A program made the translations under genes and the position numbers. A stretch of 64,000 bases of DNA, taken from NCBI GenBank assembly GCA_029561345.1, contig JAKQJC010000034.1, positions 1 through 64,000 on the forward strand. Reading direction: 5' to 3'. Below the pieces are notes generated by a model, which searched no databases, was not told where the DNA came from, and worked only from the letters and a program-made list of their open reading frames with translations. The stretch's first letter is position 1. Every line of letters starts with the position of its first letter. The DNA is from Chloroflexota bacterium. Lineage in GTDB: Bacteria; Chloroflexota; Anaerolineae; Anaerolineales; Anaerolineaceae. Of this stretch, positions 50,812 to 60,268 are shown one piece after another.

Positions 50812-51516
50812 TCAGGCCTGGCTGCCCAGAATGGAGAGGAAATAGCCATTGATCAGCATGTGCAGGTCGCGCTGCAGGGCAGGCGGGGCATCGTGCTGAC
50901 CTTCAGGATAGGCAATGAGCTGAACGTCACATTGGTGGGTTTCAAGCCAGCGGACCCCATTGCGGACGGTTTCAATAAGCACAATGGGATCTTTTTCGCC
51001 GTGCAGCACGCGAATGGGCACTTTCCGGCTGGCTTCGCTGGCCCTTTCTGGGCGAAACTGCGGCTCGAGGCGCCCGCCCATCGGGATGGCCATGCCAATG
51101 GTTTCGGGATATTCCATGGCAAGCGCATAGCTGAGATCGCCGCCCTGGGAGGAGAAGCCGGTCACCAGAGGTTTTCCGGCCAGGCCCAGGTGGGTGGGCA
51201 GCTCTTTCAAAAACACGGCCAGATCGGCGGCGATTTTTTTGAGGGGTTTGTTTTGTTCCACCAGGTCCTGGTCATAAAAACCGGAAGGAAACCATGAAAA
51301 GCCATCCGCGGCCGGAAAGGGTGCCTGGGGGAAAACCAGGCAGCCTGGCGCTGAGATACGGGTGAACAGCGGCAGCATCATGGCCGGCGTGGCGGTGTAA
51401 TAGTGGAAAATCACGGCCACAGGCAGGGGCTGGCCAGGTTGAGCGCCGCCCGTGTAATAAACGAAATATGGAAAACCAGCCAGGTGTCCTTCAGCGGCAA
51501 AAATTGGATCAGCCAT
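50812..51516 (-). CDS. Alpha/beta hydrolase (carboxylesterase/phospholipase-like)
   Basis: A 234-residue hydrolase. The nucleophile elbow is GFSSQGG (about residue 117), the acid is in LHGEKDPIVLIE (about 176) and the His is in YPEGQHDAPP (about 211), so the triad looks complete. It resembles dienelactone hydrolase/carboxylesterase-type enzymes in the cytoplasm. It overlaps the acetyltransferase gene upstream by eight bases and is followed by DUF4037, so at least four genes form one minus-strand unit. Confidence 0.87.
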   Translation of the reverse strand: MADPIFAAEGHLAGFPYFVYYTGGAQPGQPLPVAVIFHYYTATPAMMLPLFTRISAPGCLVFPQAPFPAADGFSWFPSGFYDQDLVEQNKPLKKIAADLAVFLKELPTHLGLAGKPLVTGFSSQGGDLSYALAMEYPETIGMAIPMGGRLEPQFRPERASEASRKVPIRVLHGEKDPIVLIETVRNGVRWLETHQCDVQLIAYPEGQHDAPPALQRDLHMLINGYFLSILGSQA

Positions 51517-52048
51517 GTTTCTCCTCCAGATTTAATCCTTCCCATTCCGCTTTTTCAACCCAGAAACGGTCAAGGTCAATGCCAAAATATTCCTTGCGGT
51601 CAATATAATGCAGGCCGCTTTTTTCCAGCACCCGACGCGAGGCGATATTTTCAGGGTGCACCAGCCCGATGATCTTGCTCAGGCCGGCCTGCTGAAAACC
51701 AAAGCGCACTGAGGCGCAGGCGGCTTCGGTGGCCAGGCCTTTGCCCCAGCAGGCATGGCTGAGCAGGTAAGCCACCTCGGTTTCGTCGCTTTCAGGTAAA
51801 TATTCCAGGCCGCACCAGCCCATCACCTGACCTTCAACGGTCACAGCCCAATGGCCGCAGCCGCGCTCCTCCCAGTGGGTCTGGTGGCGCTGAATATAGC
51901 GTTCCACCCTTTCAATAGGAGGCGGGGTCTGGTTGGGAAAATAGCGCAGGATGCCCTCTTCCTGCAAAATTTCAAAAAGCCGGGGGGCATCGGCGCTTTG
52001 CCAGGCACGCAGGGACACATGCTCAGTTTGAAGGGTGGGTACAGGCAT
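51509..52048 (-). CDS. GNAT acetyltransferase
   Basis: A 179-residue GNAT_3 type enzyme. LQTEHVSLRAWQSADAPRLF is the normal N-terminus, DETEVAYLLSHACWGKGLATEA is the acetyl-CoA region, and ASRRVLEKSGLHYID closes the fold. The substrate is unknown. It is the first gene of the minus-strand cluster ending with the HEAT-repeat gene, with ATG 52048 and GGAG upstream. Confidence 0.88.
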   Translation of the reverse strand: MPVPTLQTEHVSLRAWQSADAPRLFEILQEEGILRYFPNQTPPPIERVERYIQRHQTHWEERGCGHWAVTVEGQVMGWCGLEYLPESDETEVAYLLSHACWGKGLATEAACASVRFGFQQAGLSKIIGLVHPENIASRRVLEKSGLHYIDRKEYFGIDLDRFWVEKAEWEGLNLEEKHG

Positions 52049-52419
52049 CAGTTTATCTCCACAGGTAGATCAGATTGGATGGTTTAAGTATAGCATTTTT
52101 GACGGCAGGATGGCGCCAATTTCACCCCTGAAGATGAAAACCATCCTGAATAAGCAGTTCTGAGGAAGGGTATACTCGCGGAAGGATCAGGCCATTGGGG
52201 ACTGGTTTTGATGGAAGGAAATGATATACTGGTAAAGTACGTTCCACCTGCGGGTTGTTCAAGGAAATTCTGGGAGAAAACATCTTCCCGTGTGGTTCAA
52301 ATTCAAATTGGATAGCCCGGTGGAAAAAGCTGGAGCGGCTGAACCCGCTGCCGATTGATCCTCATTCGTTGCATTACTTGCAACGTCATTTGTGTATGAT
52401 AGGTATATGCAGGGATATG
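52049..52419 (+). other. Gene-poor stretch with a palindrome before the WYL regulator
   Basis: No convincing gene is present. An open frame continues upstream from the WYL gene to 52255 but lacks a ribosome site and any conserved content. The one clear element is CGTTGCA-N5-TGCAACG (52367-52385), a perfect 7-bp inverted repeat overlapping the probable promoter, likely an operator for the WYL protein. Confidence 0.6.
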
Positions 52420-53400
52420 ATGAACAGAACACGCCTCGATCACAAAATTGTCCGTCTGCAGCAAATTGAAACCCTGCTGCTGGATCACCCGGAAGGGATG
52501 ACGCAGGCCGAACTGGCCCGCCGCCTGGGGGTGAACCGTTCGACCATTCACCGAAATCTGGCTGATGTGAGCAGCTATGTGTATGAAGATGGCGGGCGTG
52601 TTTTTATAGACCGCAAGGCCTACCTGGTGAGCGTGCGCTTTAACCTGCACGAGGCGCTCAGCATTCACCTGGCGGCGCGCCTGCTGACCCAGACCCTGGA
52701 CCGGCAGAATCCAAACGCGGCTTCGGCGCTGCGCAAACTGGGGGTGGCGCTGGAGCGGCTGGCCCCATTGATCAGCGCGCACCTGGGGCGCTCGGCGGAG
52801 GCCATTGAGGAAGATGCCCGCTGGCAGGATGCCAATTACCTGCACATTCTTGAAACGCTGACCATGAGCTGGGCGGAGCGCCGGAAAGTGAGAATCTGGT
52901 TCAGCGGCAGCAGTTCAGAACCGGTGCGGGAATTTACCTTCTCTACCTATTATATTGAGCCGGGCGCCGCGGGCCGCTCCACCTATGCCATTGGCCTGCG
53001 CCAGCCGCCGGATGAGGTGCGCACCTTCAAGATCGAGCGCATTCAACGCGCAGAGCTGCTGCGCGAACCCTTTGCCATTCCGGAGGATTTTGATCCCTCA
53101 GCGCTGCTGCATGATGCCTGGGGTATCTGGTACACCGGCGAAGAACCGGTGGAGGTCATTCTCAAATTTGGCCCGCGTGCGACAAAACGGGTAGGGGAAA
53201 CACGCTGGCACAGATCAGAGCAGGTGGTACCGCAAGCCGACGGCAGCCTGCTCTGGCGGGCTTTAATTGCCGAACCCAGAGAAATGCTGCCGTGGATCCG
53301 CGGTTGGGGTGCCGAGGTGGAGGTGATTGCGCCTCCGGAACTGCGTGAAGCCCTGATAAATGAGGTCAGGTTGATGACGAAGACATATCACCTGGATTGA
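52420..53400 (+). CDS. WYL-domain transcriptional regulator
   Basis: A 326-residue protein. The N-terminal winged helix (about 10-50) reads GMTQAELARRLGVNRSTIHR. A WYL ligand-sensing domain covers about 140-230 (TYAIGLRQPPDEVRTFKIERI), and a WCX-type C-terminal region follows (PVEVILKFGP, PWIRGWGAEVEV). Such regulators sense small molecules or nucleic acids. ATG 52420 has AGGGA upstream, and the palindrome 52367 precedes it. No target is obvious nearby. Confidence 0.85.
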   Translation: MNRTRLDHKIVRLQQIETLLLDHPEGMTQAELARRLGVNRSTIHRNLADVSSYVYEDGGRVFIDRKAYLVSVRFNLHEALSIHLAARLLTQTLDRQNPNAASALRKLGVALERLAPLISAHLGRSAEAIEEDARWQDANYLHILETLTMSWAERRKVRIWFSGSSSEPVREFTFSTYYIEPGAAGRSTYAIGLRQPPDEVRTFKIERIQRAELLREPFAIPEDFDPSALLHDAWGIWYTGEEPVEVILKFGPRATKRVGETRWHRSEQVVPQADGSLLWRALIAEPREMLPWIRGWGAEVEVIAPPELREALINEVRLMTKTYHLD

Positions 53401-53569
53401 ATCTGTTTTGCCTTAAAATGATGGGGCGGCCGCGTCATTAAGACCTGGCGAAAAATGCTTCTTGCAGCTTGTATGCACCCTTCCCAGGTAGGGGGGAATG
53501 GTCAGCGAAACGGAATAATAATGCCTGAATGGCGCTTAAAGTCACAAGATTCTGCTGCACGGAATGCTA

Positions 53570-53606
53570 TATAATAATCAGGGGGTTCTTTTGGAACTCC
53601 CTTTTT
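53570..53606 (+). promoter_or_regulatory. -10 box and terminator-like hairpin in the tldD leader
   Basis: TATAAT (53570-53575) is followed after five bases by GGGGGTTC (53581-53588) pairing with GAACTCCC (53594-53601), then five T. The hairpin would form at the very 5' end of the transcript, 39 bases before the tldD start, and could be an attenuator. Confidence 0.6.
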
Positions 53607-53644
53607 GACCATTCCAGCCTAATTGTTCATTTGGGAGAAGTAGC

Positions 53645-55099
53645 ATGCGAAAACAGATCCAACAGCAGATCGACCGGATTAAAGCAGCCGGCGCAACGTA
53701 TGTTGATGCGCGCTGGTACCCCGTTGATGAAGTCAATAACCTTGTCATGTGGAACGGCAATCTCAAAAACGCCGACACCACCCGCGAAAGCGGGATGGGC
53801 GTGCGGGTGCTCTATAAAGGCGCCTGGGGCTTTTGCGCCTCGTCCGATTTGAGCGATATTGCGGTCATTTTTAACCAGGCGCTGGATAACGCCCGGGTGG
53901 CGGCAGAGAGGGTGACCTTCCCGGTGCACCTGGCGGAAAAAGATATCATCCAGGCGCGCTTTGAAAGCCCCTGCCAGATTGACCCGTTCAGCATTTCTCT
54001 GAGCGAAAAAGTGGCTTTCATGAAAAAGATGGATGAACGCCTGAACCAGAGCGGGGTTGAACAGCGCTTTGCCACCATGACCTTCATGCGCAAGCAGATT
54101 GTGTTTATGGATTCAGAGGGCAGCCAGATTGAAAAGCAGATCACGGAAGTGTTTGCCGGCATGCAGGTTTCGGGACGCGATGACCAGGGCATGACCCAGG
54201 AACGCTCATACCGTTTGAACCGCCAGGGCGACACCCGCGGCTGGGAATCGATCAACCCACAGGTATTTGAAGAAAACGCTGACCGCATTGTGCGCGAAAT
54301 GCAGCAGGTGGTGGCAGCCGAAGACTGCCCCAAGGAAGACCGCGCTGTCATTTTACTGCCGGGTATCATGTTCCTGCAGACCCATGAAACCATCGGTCAT
54401 GCCCTTGAACTGGACCGTATTCTGGGTTACGAGCTGGCCTTCGCTGGCGGCTCTTTTGTGACCCTGGCTGATTTTGGCAAGCTGCGTTACGGTTCTCCAA
54501 AACTGACCGCACGTGCGGACGGCACCCTGATCAATTCGCCAGGCAGCTTTGGCTATGATGATGACGGCGTGCCCGCCCAAAACACCGTGCTGATTGACAA
54601 GGGCATTTTGGTGGGCGCGATCACCGGCCGGCAAATGGTGGAAGAAGCCAATGTGAAGGCCCGCCGCCAGATCTTCAACGGCAGCGGCGGCGCCAACCGC
54701 GCCACCTCGTTCTACCGAGTGCCGATTGAGCGCATGACCAATATCAACATTGACCCGGGCGAAGACGGCACCCTGGATGACATTGTGCGCAACACGGAAA
54801 AAGGCATCATCCTGGATGGGGACCGGAGCTGGTCCATTGGTTCCAACCGCGAGCAGTTCCACTTTGCCAACGAAATTGGCTGGCTGGTGGAAGACGGGCA
54901 GGTGACCAAAGTGGTGAAGAACCCGACTTACAAGGGGTCTACAGTGCCTTTCTGGAATTCCCTTTCGGCGGTGGGCGACCGTTCCACCTGGAGTGTGCAG
55001 TTTGTGGATAACTGCGGCAAGGGCCAACCCAGCCAGATCATGCAGCTTGGTCACGGCGTGCCAGTGTGCCGTTTCGACAACGTGAGGATTGGAGAGTAA
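53645..55099 (+). CDS. tldD: TldD metalloprotease subunit
   Basis: A 484-residue zinc protease subunit. The metal site HETIGH (about residue 247, HExxxH) is intact, and the conserved C-terminal NCGKGQPSQIMQLGHGVP is present. With TldE it degrades or processes small unfolded peptides, including some modified-peptide precursors. The ribosome site GGGAGAAG precedes ATG 53645. It ends two bases before tldE. Confidence 0.95.
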   Translation: MRKQIQQQIDRIKAAGATYVDARWYPVDEVNNLVMWNGNLKNADTTRESGMGVRVLYKGAWGFCASSDLSDIAVIFNQALDNARVAAERVTFPVHLAEKDIIQARFESPCQIDPFSISLSEKVAFMKKMDERLNQSGVEQRFATMTFMRKQIVFMDSEGSQIEKQITEVFAGMQVSGRDDQGMTQERSYRLNRQGDTRGWESINPQVFEENADRIVREMQQVVAAEDCPKEDRAVILLPGIMFLQTHETIGHALELDRILGYELAFAGGSFVTLADFGKLRYGSPKLTARADGTLINSPGSFGYDDDGVPAQNTVLIDKGILVGAITGRQMVEEANVKARRQIFNGSGGANRATSFYRVPIERMTNINIDPGEDGTLDDIVRNTEKGIILDGDRSWSIGSNREQFHFANEIGWLVEDGQVTKVVKNPTYKGSTVPFWNSLSAVGDRSTWSVQFVDNCGKGQPSQIMQLGHGVPVCRFDNVRIGE

Positions 55100-55101
55100 C
55101 C

Positions 55102-56487
55102 ATGAAAGAACGCATTTTGCAAACCTTGAAATCTTTGCGCGCCTATGCGGTTGAAAAGGGCCTGCAGGTTTCCCTGCTTTACCACGAAGAAGAAAGTGCT
55201 CTGATGCGCTTTGCCAATTCGGCGATCTCTTTGAACACCAATGAACACATTGTGCGCCTTGAGATCACCGCCTACCGCGGCAGCCAGCGGGCCATGTATG
55301 AATTGATCACAGAACCAGGCAAGCTGGATGACATGAAAAAGGGCATCGATACGGTGGCTGAGCTGGCTGCGCTGGCCCAACCGCTGAGCTATACACCGAC
55401 CATTCCTCATTACAAAGCAGATTTCATTGACGAACAGGGTTACGACGAAGCCCTGGCCAAATTGAGCAACGAGGAAAAGCTGGCCTTCTTCAACCAGGCC
55501 AGCGCTGGCCTTGAAACCGACGACCTGAAACTTTCGGGTATTTTCTCATCGGGCACCAACATTTGGGCCATGGTGAGCACCAACTCGGAATTTTGCCAGT
55601 TTTTCAAGACTTCCGATGCTGGCGTGACTGTGGTTCTGGCCCACGCCACCCTGAAGTGGGAAGTGCAGGCCGAACAATCGGCGCAGAAGAAAGCCGAACT
55701 GAATGCTGAAAAACTGCACCGCGACCTGGCCTTCCTGGTGGAGCGTTACCAGAAGGAAACCCCGCAGCAGCTTCCGCTGGGCAGCTATGATATCGTGCTG
55801 GGACACGCAGCCATCGCTGAGATCGTGCGCTTCCTGGGTTTCATCGGCTTCAGCGGCGGCGCCCTGAAACGCGGTTTCGCCTGCTTGAATGAAGAAAAGA
55901 TCGGGCAGAAAGTCTTTTCTGATAAATTAACCATTGTGGACGACCCCTCCTATTTGCAGACCTTTCCATTGAAGCGCGATTTTATCGGCATGGAGCGCAA
56001 GGCTTTCCCTGTGGTGGAAAAAGGTGTGTTCAAGGCCTTCACCTGGGTACAGGATGACGCGGATGAATTTGGCATGACGCCCACCGGCCACACCGTGCCG
56101 GCTTACAGCGTGGTGGTGAGCGGCGGGGATCACGAAGTGACCTCGCTGGAAGAGCTGGTGGGTCAGCCGCGCGATACAGACCTGCTGTACATCCCCTTCC
56201 TGCATTACATGAACCTGGTCAATCCTTCCAAGGGTATCATCACGGGCAGCTCCCGCTTTGGCGCTTTACTGTTGAAGAAAGACGGCTCGGTGGTGGTGCC
56301 TTACAATGTGCGTCTCACTCAGAGCATGCTGGATATCTTTGGCGACAAGGTGGCCTGGGTTTCCCAAAAGACCGAGGCTTACAATGTTTCCAGCAGCTAC
56401 GGCGCGCGCAATCCGAATGCCGTGGTGGTTCCACTGTTCATGCGCGTGAATGATCTGGAGATTTCACACTCCAATTCCTCGTATTAA
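55102..56487 (+). CDS. tldE: TldE (PmbA) metalloprotease subunit
   Basis: A 461-residue partner of TldD with the same overall fold but no HExxxH motif, as expected. YEIIGFIGFSGGALKRGF-type central region and SRFGALLLKKDGSVV near the end are typical. ATG 55102 starts two bases after the tldD stop. The longer frame from 55066 overlaps tldD and was not chosen. It ends at a strong terminator. No candidate precursor peptide was found next to the pair. Confidence 0.93.
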   Translation: MKERILQTLKSLRAYAVEKGLQVSLLYHEEESALMRFANSAISLNTNEHIVRLEITAYRGSQRAMYELITEPGKLDDMKKGIDTVAELAALAQPLSYTPTIPHYKADFIDEQGYDEALAKLSNEEKLAFFNQASAGLETDDLKLSGIFSSGTNIWAMVSTNSEFCQFFKTSDAGVTVVLAHATLKWEVQAEQSAQKKAELNAEKLHRDLAFLVERYQKETPQQLPLGSYDIVLGHAAIAEIVRFLGFIGFSGGALKRGFACLNEEKIGQKVFSDKLTIVDDPSYLQTFPLKRDFIGMERKAFPVVEKGVFKAFTWVQDDADEFGMTPTGHTVPAYSVVVSGGDHEVTSLEELVGQPRDTDLLYIPFLHYMNLVNPSKGIITGSSRFGALLLKKDGSVVVPYNVRLTQSMLDIFGDKVAWVSQKTEAYNVSSSYGARNPNAVVVPLFMRVNDLEISHSNSSY

Positions 56488-56511
56488 GCCGGGAAACGGG
56501 TAAAAAAAGAG

Positions 56512-56549
56512 AAAACCGCCCTGTTCAGTCAACTGAGCAGGGCGGTTTT
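56512..56549. terminator. Bidirectional terminator
   Basis: AAAACCGCCCTG (56512-56523) pairs with CAGGGCGGTTTT (56538-56549), with CAGT/ACTG inside. It serves tldE and the convergent glycosyltransferase gene. Confidence 0.93.
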
Positions 56550-56571
56550 GGTTCAGCGGGTTTATGCCGGG

Positions 56572-57297
56572 TCACTTTTTCAGCACCAGTTCCTGCCACA
56601 GGCCGGCCAGGGTGCAGAGCGTATTGAAGATATGGCGGGGATGAAAAAACTGCGAGGCGCCGTGCGGGCGGGGGTAGTGATGCACCGGCACTTCAACGAA
56701 CACCGCGCCGGCATCCTGAAACTTCTTGACCATTTCGAGGCAGATGGCGCCTGTCTCACTCTTAAGCGGGATACGCTTGAAAAGCTCACGCCGGATGAGG
56801 CGAAAATCGCAGTCCACATCGCGCAGCTTGAAGCCAAAAGCCAGACGCACGGTGTGATGATACAGGCGGCCCACAATGACCCGCAGGAGCGAATCGCCGC
56901 GCGAGATTTTGTAGCCGTTAACCACATCCACGCCGTCTTTCAGGTTTTCCACCAGCGTGATCAGTTCCATGGGATCATATTGAGCGTCACCATCGGTATA
57001 AAAGATCCAGTCTTTGCGGGCGGCGGCAAAACCAGACCGCAGGGCCATGCCGTAGCCGCGGTTTTGCGGGTGATGGATGACGTGCAGCTCGGGAATGCGC
57101 TGCGCCAGCTCATCCAAAACCGGCCCGGTTTGGTCGCTGCTGCCGTCATTGGTGACGATGACTTCGTAGTCATCGGTCACCTGGCGCAGGGCCAAAATGG
57201 CGGTGAGCACCATGGAAGGGATGGTGGCGGCGTCGTTATAGGCCGGGAAGACGGCGCTGATGCCTCCTGGCAGGCGGGGAGAGGGTGGGACAGCCAC
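56572..57297 (-). CDS. Family 2 glycosyltransferase (dolichyl-phosphate mannosyltransferase-like)
   Basis: A 241-residue GT-A enzyme. The nucleotide-sugar binding region SAVFPAYNDAATIPSMV and the DxD-type motif YTDGDAQYDPMEL (about 94) are clear. It probably transfers a sugar to polyprenyl phosphate. It is one base after the methyltransferase gene and ends the operon with the GT39-like membrane enzyme upstream, which would use the lipid-linked sugar. Confidence 0.92.
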   Translation of the reverse strand: MAVPPSPRLPGGISAVFPAYNDAATIPSMVLTAILALRQVTDDYEVIVTNDGSSDQTGPVLDELAQRIPELHVIHHPQNRGYGMALRSGFAAARKDWIFYTDGDAQYDPMELITLVENLKDGVDVVNGYKISRGDSLLRVIVGRLYHHTVRLAFGFKLRDVDCDFRLIRRELFKRIPLKSETGAICLEMVKKFQDAGAVFVEVPVHHYPRPHGASQFFHPRHIFNTLCTLAGLWQELVLKK

Positions 57298-57298
57298 C

Positions 57299-58039
57299 TT
57301 ACAGCCTCCTGCCGAGGATGAACAGGCTCACCCCAAAAGGAAGCCCCCGTGAGGCAGCCGGACCTGCTTCAAGCGAGAGCAGGCTTTTCAGCAGTGCGTT
57401 GAATGAACCGGGATTAAACTGAAGATCAGAAGCCTGATTGCGCGGCGGCAAAAGGTGTTCGCTGAACCGTTTGAGCACAATTAATGGGAAAAGGAGGGTA
57501 TTCGCATAGGAGACATGTTCCACGTAGAAACCTGCCTGCTCCAGCAGACTGCGGGCAGTGCGGACGGTGTAACGGCGCACGGTCAAAACGGCTTGATCAT
57601 GACGGCCGCGAAGCCATGGATAGGCCGGCAGGCGCAGCAAAACGCGTCCGCCTGGGATGAGAACCCGGAAAAATTCTTTTATTGGAGCCAGGTCATTGGG
57701 GACGGCGCCATCACTGAGCACATCAAAGCTGGTGACCACGTCAAATGCGTGATCGGCAAAGGGCAGGTGCATGATGGAAGCCTGAGTCAGGTTGGGCAAG
57801 GCGCGCTGCTGGCAGAAACCCAGGGCACAGGCGGAAATATCTGCGCCGGTGACGCGGCCGTATTCAGCCAGAAAGCCGGCCATGGAAGCGCCTGTGCCGC
57901 AGCCGGCATCCAAAATCTCAAGGTTTCCTCCGGGAAGATACCAACGGTTGAGGAAAGCCCGGCTGATGCTGGCCATACCTTGGTACCACCAGTGGCGATC
58001 CTCAACCTGAAACATGAGCTGATATTCAAAAGGATTCAT
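57299..58039 (-). CDS. SAM-dependent methyltransferase
   Basis: A 246-residue class I methyltransferase. LEILDAGCGTGASMAGFL (about 42) is the SAM-binding loop and FDVVTSFDVLSDG the post-II region. The long C-terminal tail suggests a membrane-peripheral or surface-sugar role. It lies between the two glycosyltransferase genes and is five bases downstream of the GT39-like gene. Confidence 0.87.
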   Translation of the reverse strand: MNPFEYQLMFQVEDRHWWYQGMASISRAFLNRWYLPGGNLEILDAGCGTGASMAGFLAEYGRVTGADISACALGFCQQRALPNLTQASIMHLPFADHAFDVVTSFDVLSDGAVPNDLAPIKEFFRVLIPGGRVLLRLPAYPWLRGRHDQAVLTVRRYTVRTARSLLEQAGFYVEHVSYANTLLFPLIVLKRFSEHLLPPRNQASDLQFNPGSFNALLKSLLSLEAGPAASRGLPFGVSLFILGRRL

Positions 58040-58044
58040 GACAC

Positions 58045-60027
58045 TCAGGGTATCTCATACGCGGAAAGAATGGTGTTTTTGCAGTCGGTGCGGTAGACGA
58101 AGTTCCCACCCGGGTTGTTCTTGGCCCAGGCATGCAATTCCTGCATGCGTTCAGGAATGGCAATGATGATGGTGCCGGGATCAGCCGGAATGGTATCCAC
58201 TGGTTCAGGGACATTGGTGATTTTCATTTTGTCGCTGAGGAAATCGACTGAGAGGTTTTGCCCATAGAAAATAGTCTGGTTGCTCAACAGGTAAACATTG
58301 GCGTCGCGGCGGACGGTATCGAGATAATAGCCCAGGTGGGTTGAATAGCGGGTCTGGGTATCGCCGCCATATTTGCAGTTACCGACAAAATCAGAAAAGT
58401 AGGCCCAGATATTGAATGAAAGCAGGCTGAAAAACACCACTACCAGAACGGAAGCATAGGCCAGGCGGTGTTGATCCCAGGCTGCGCCGCATTTTTCGAT
58501 GATCAGATCGAGGGCGATGGCGGCCATGATGGAAGCTGCGGGGAGCACCACCAGCATGCGGTAGGAATCGGCGGAGGGGGGGATGGCAAAAATGCCAATG
58601 GCAAGTGTGAAAGCCCAGAAATAACCGTTCAGCAGTAAAAATTCGCGGGTGCGAAAACGCCAGAGAACAATAAATAGCCCGATGATGAACAGGGCTGCGG
58701 TGAAGAAAGACATGAGCGGCAGGGGAGAGCCGTAAAAATCGAGGGCGGGGTAATAGATGAGAGTAAGGAAGGCATGCAGAACCCGATCCAGCAGCACCTG
58801 AATGGCCGAATGCCCGGTCGCCGCCATGGCCGCATCGAGCCAGCCCGATTGGAAGAGGCCGTCTTTATTGATGCGGTTGACAAATTCATTGGTGTGTTGA
58901 AGGATATAGACCAATTCAGGCAGCACCACCACCAGCAGGCCGCACCAAAAGACCACCACTTGCCGCCAGATGGTCTTAAACCAGGACCGGTAGAAGATGA
59001 CCAGAATCAGCATATAGACCAACACCAGAGCTGTGGCGATTTGTGACGAGAGGTAAACACAGTAATGAATGGCCAGGAGGACGCCAGACAGAGCAACCCG
59101 CCAGGAGCTGCGCTTGCGCAGGCCGCTCAGAAGGAAGAAAAATTCCAGGGGAATGAGCCAGGTTTCCTGGATATAAGCAACGGCCGATGTGCGGCTGAAA
59201 TTCAGGTGAGCGTGTGAGATGGTGATCAGGCCGGCGGCGATCAACGCCACACGGCGGCCGGCGATTTCACGAGCCAGCAGGTAAATGGCTGGAACAGCAG
59301 CGATGCCGCCCAGGGCCGGGAAAAGCCGCAAAGCGAAGGGCGTATTGCCAAAAAACTTCACGCTGTCGCGGATCCAGTGCAAGTAAAAGGCGCCAAAATT
59401 TTCCCACAGGGCAAAGGGATTGGATAATGGGCCAGTATCAGTTGATTTGACCACCATACCCAGCCAACCCTCATCGCCATTGATGACAAAGGGGAGCTCG
59501 CCCAGCCTGTACAGGCGCAGGAAAGCAGCCAACAGGGTGAGCAAGACAATCACCCCTATTTCCTGGCGGTGCTGGCGGAAAAAGGTTTTTAACTGATTCT
59601 GGAGGGTATCGAGGGAAATGAAAGCCGCGACATAACACAGGGCGCTCAGCAGCCAGAAGGTGGCCAGGGGAATATAGATGGTGCGGTTAGTTTTGTCAAA
59701 ATTGGAAGACCCAACGGTAGCCGTGATGGAGAAGGCCAGCGAGGCCAGGATGAGGATGGCCCGGTTGGAAAGCGGCAGGCGGGAAAGGGCTTTGACCAGA
59801 AAAGCGGGTGGGCGGAACACGAGCAGCGCCGACAGGAAAACCAGGAGGCCAAAACCAATCCAGAACAGCACAGGCAGGGTCACTGTTTCTTCAACAGGCA
59901 CAAGGTATAGCAGCATTTGGAGTGAGAAACTGAGGATAATGATGATTAAACTGATAATCTGTCTGGAATGGGCGAGCCGGTTTTGTTGATCTGATGAAGG
60001 TTCGAGGGGGGGCTGGTTCTGACTCAA
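58045..60027 (-). CDS. GT39-like membrane glycosyltransferase
   Basis: An integral membrane protein of about 660 residues with 10-12 helices and the catalytic acidic loop PFVINGDEGWLGMV (about residue 180) of the PMT_2/ArnT family. It transfers sugars from a lipid carrier to a protein or glycan on the outer face. The preferred start is TTG 60027, six bases after AAGGAG (60034-60039). A longer frame reaches 60120 but would include the perfect LacI-type operator at 60065, so the short start is favoured. First gene of a three-gene glycosylation unit. Confidence 0.88.
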   Translation of the reverse strand: MSQNQPPLEPSSDQQNRLAHSRQIISLIIIILSFSLQMLLYLVPVEETVTLPVLFWIGFGLLVFLSALLVFRPPAFLVKALSRLPLSNRAILILASLAFSITATVGSSNFDKTNRTIYIPLATFWLLSALCYVAAFISLDTLQNQLKTFFRQHRQEIGVIVLLTLLAAFLRLYRLGELPFVINGDEGWLGMVVKSTDTGPLSNPFALWENFGAFYLHWIRDSVKFFGNTPFALRLFPALGGIAAVPAIYLLAREIAGRRVALIAAGLITISHAHLNFSRTSAVAYIQETWLIPLEFFFLLSGLRKRSSWRVALSGVLLAIHYCVYLSSQIATALVLVYMLILVIFYRSWFKTIWRQVVVFWCGLLVVVLPELVYILQHTNEFVNRINKDGLFQSGWLDAAMAATGHSAIQVLLDRVLHAFLTLIYYPALDFYGSPLPLMSFFTAALFIIGLFIVLWRFRTREFLLLNGYFWAFTLAIGIFAIPPSADSYRMLVVLPAASIMAAIALDLIIEKCGAAWDQHRLAYASVLVVVFFSLLSFNIWAYFSDFVGNCKYGGDTQTRYSTHLGYYLDTVRRDANVYLLSNQTIFYGQNLSVDFLSDKMKITNVPEPVDTIPADPGTIIIAIPERMQELHAWAKNNPGGNFVYRTDCKNTILSAYEIP

Positions 60028-60064
60028 GTTCAACTCCTTGGATAATAATAGTGGCAAGACGCAT

Positions 60065-60078
60065 CCAAAACGTTTTGG
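60065..60078 (-). promoter_or_regulatory. LacI-type operator before the glycosylation operon
   Basis: CCAAAACGTTTTGG is a perfect 14-base palindrome with the central CG typical of LacI-family sites. It lies 38 bases before the TTG start of the GT39-like gene and about 190 bases from the divergent LacI regulator. Confidence 0.75.
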
Positions 60079-60268
60079 CCTTCCAGGGCTTATTATATAG
60101 GAAGATGGGCAAATGGTCAATTAGGAGGTTGTTAAAATGCCCGCATTTCAGGGTTGGAGAGGAAAGGCGGTGTGCAGGCGGTGGAAGCATTAACCCCTTT
60201 TCCGGTTTTCGTGTTATGATCATTTTGCCCTGATTGATAGGCCAAATTTTACCCCCCCCGGAGGCGGA

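Noticed and set aside
52290-52330. tRNA-like GGTTCAA sequence
   Set aside because: No acceptor, D or anticodon stems around it.
53455-53574. 39-codon frame before tldD as a TldD/E peptide substrate
   Set aside because: Weak ribosome site, no precursor-like features, and it ends inside the tldD promoter.
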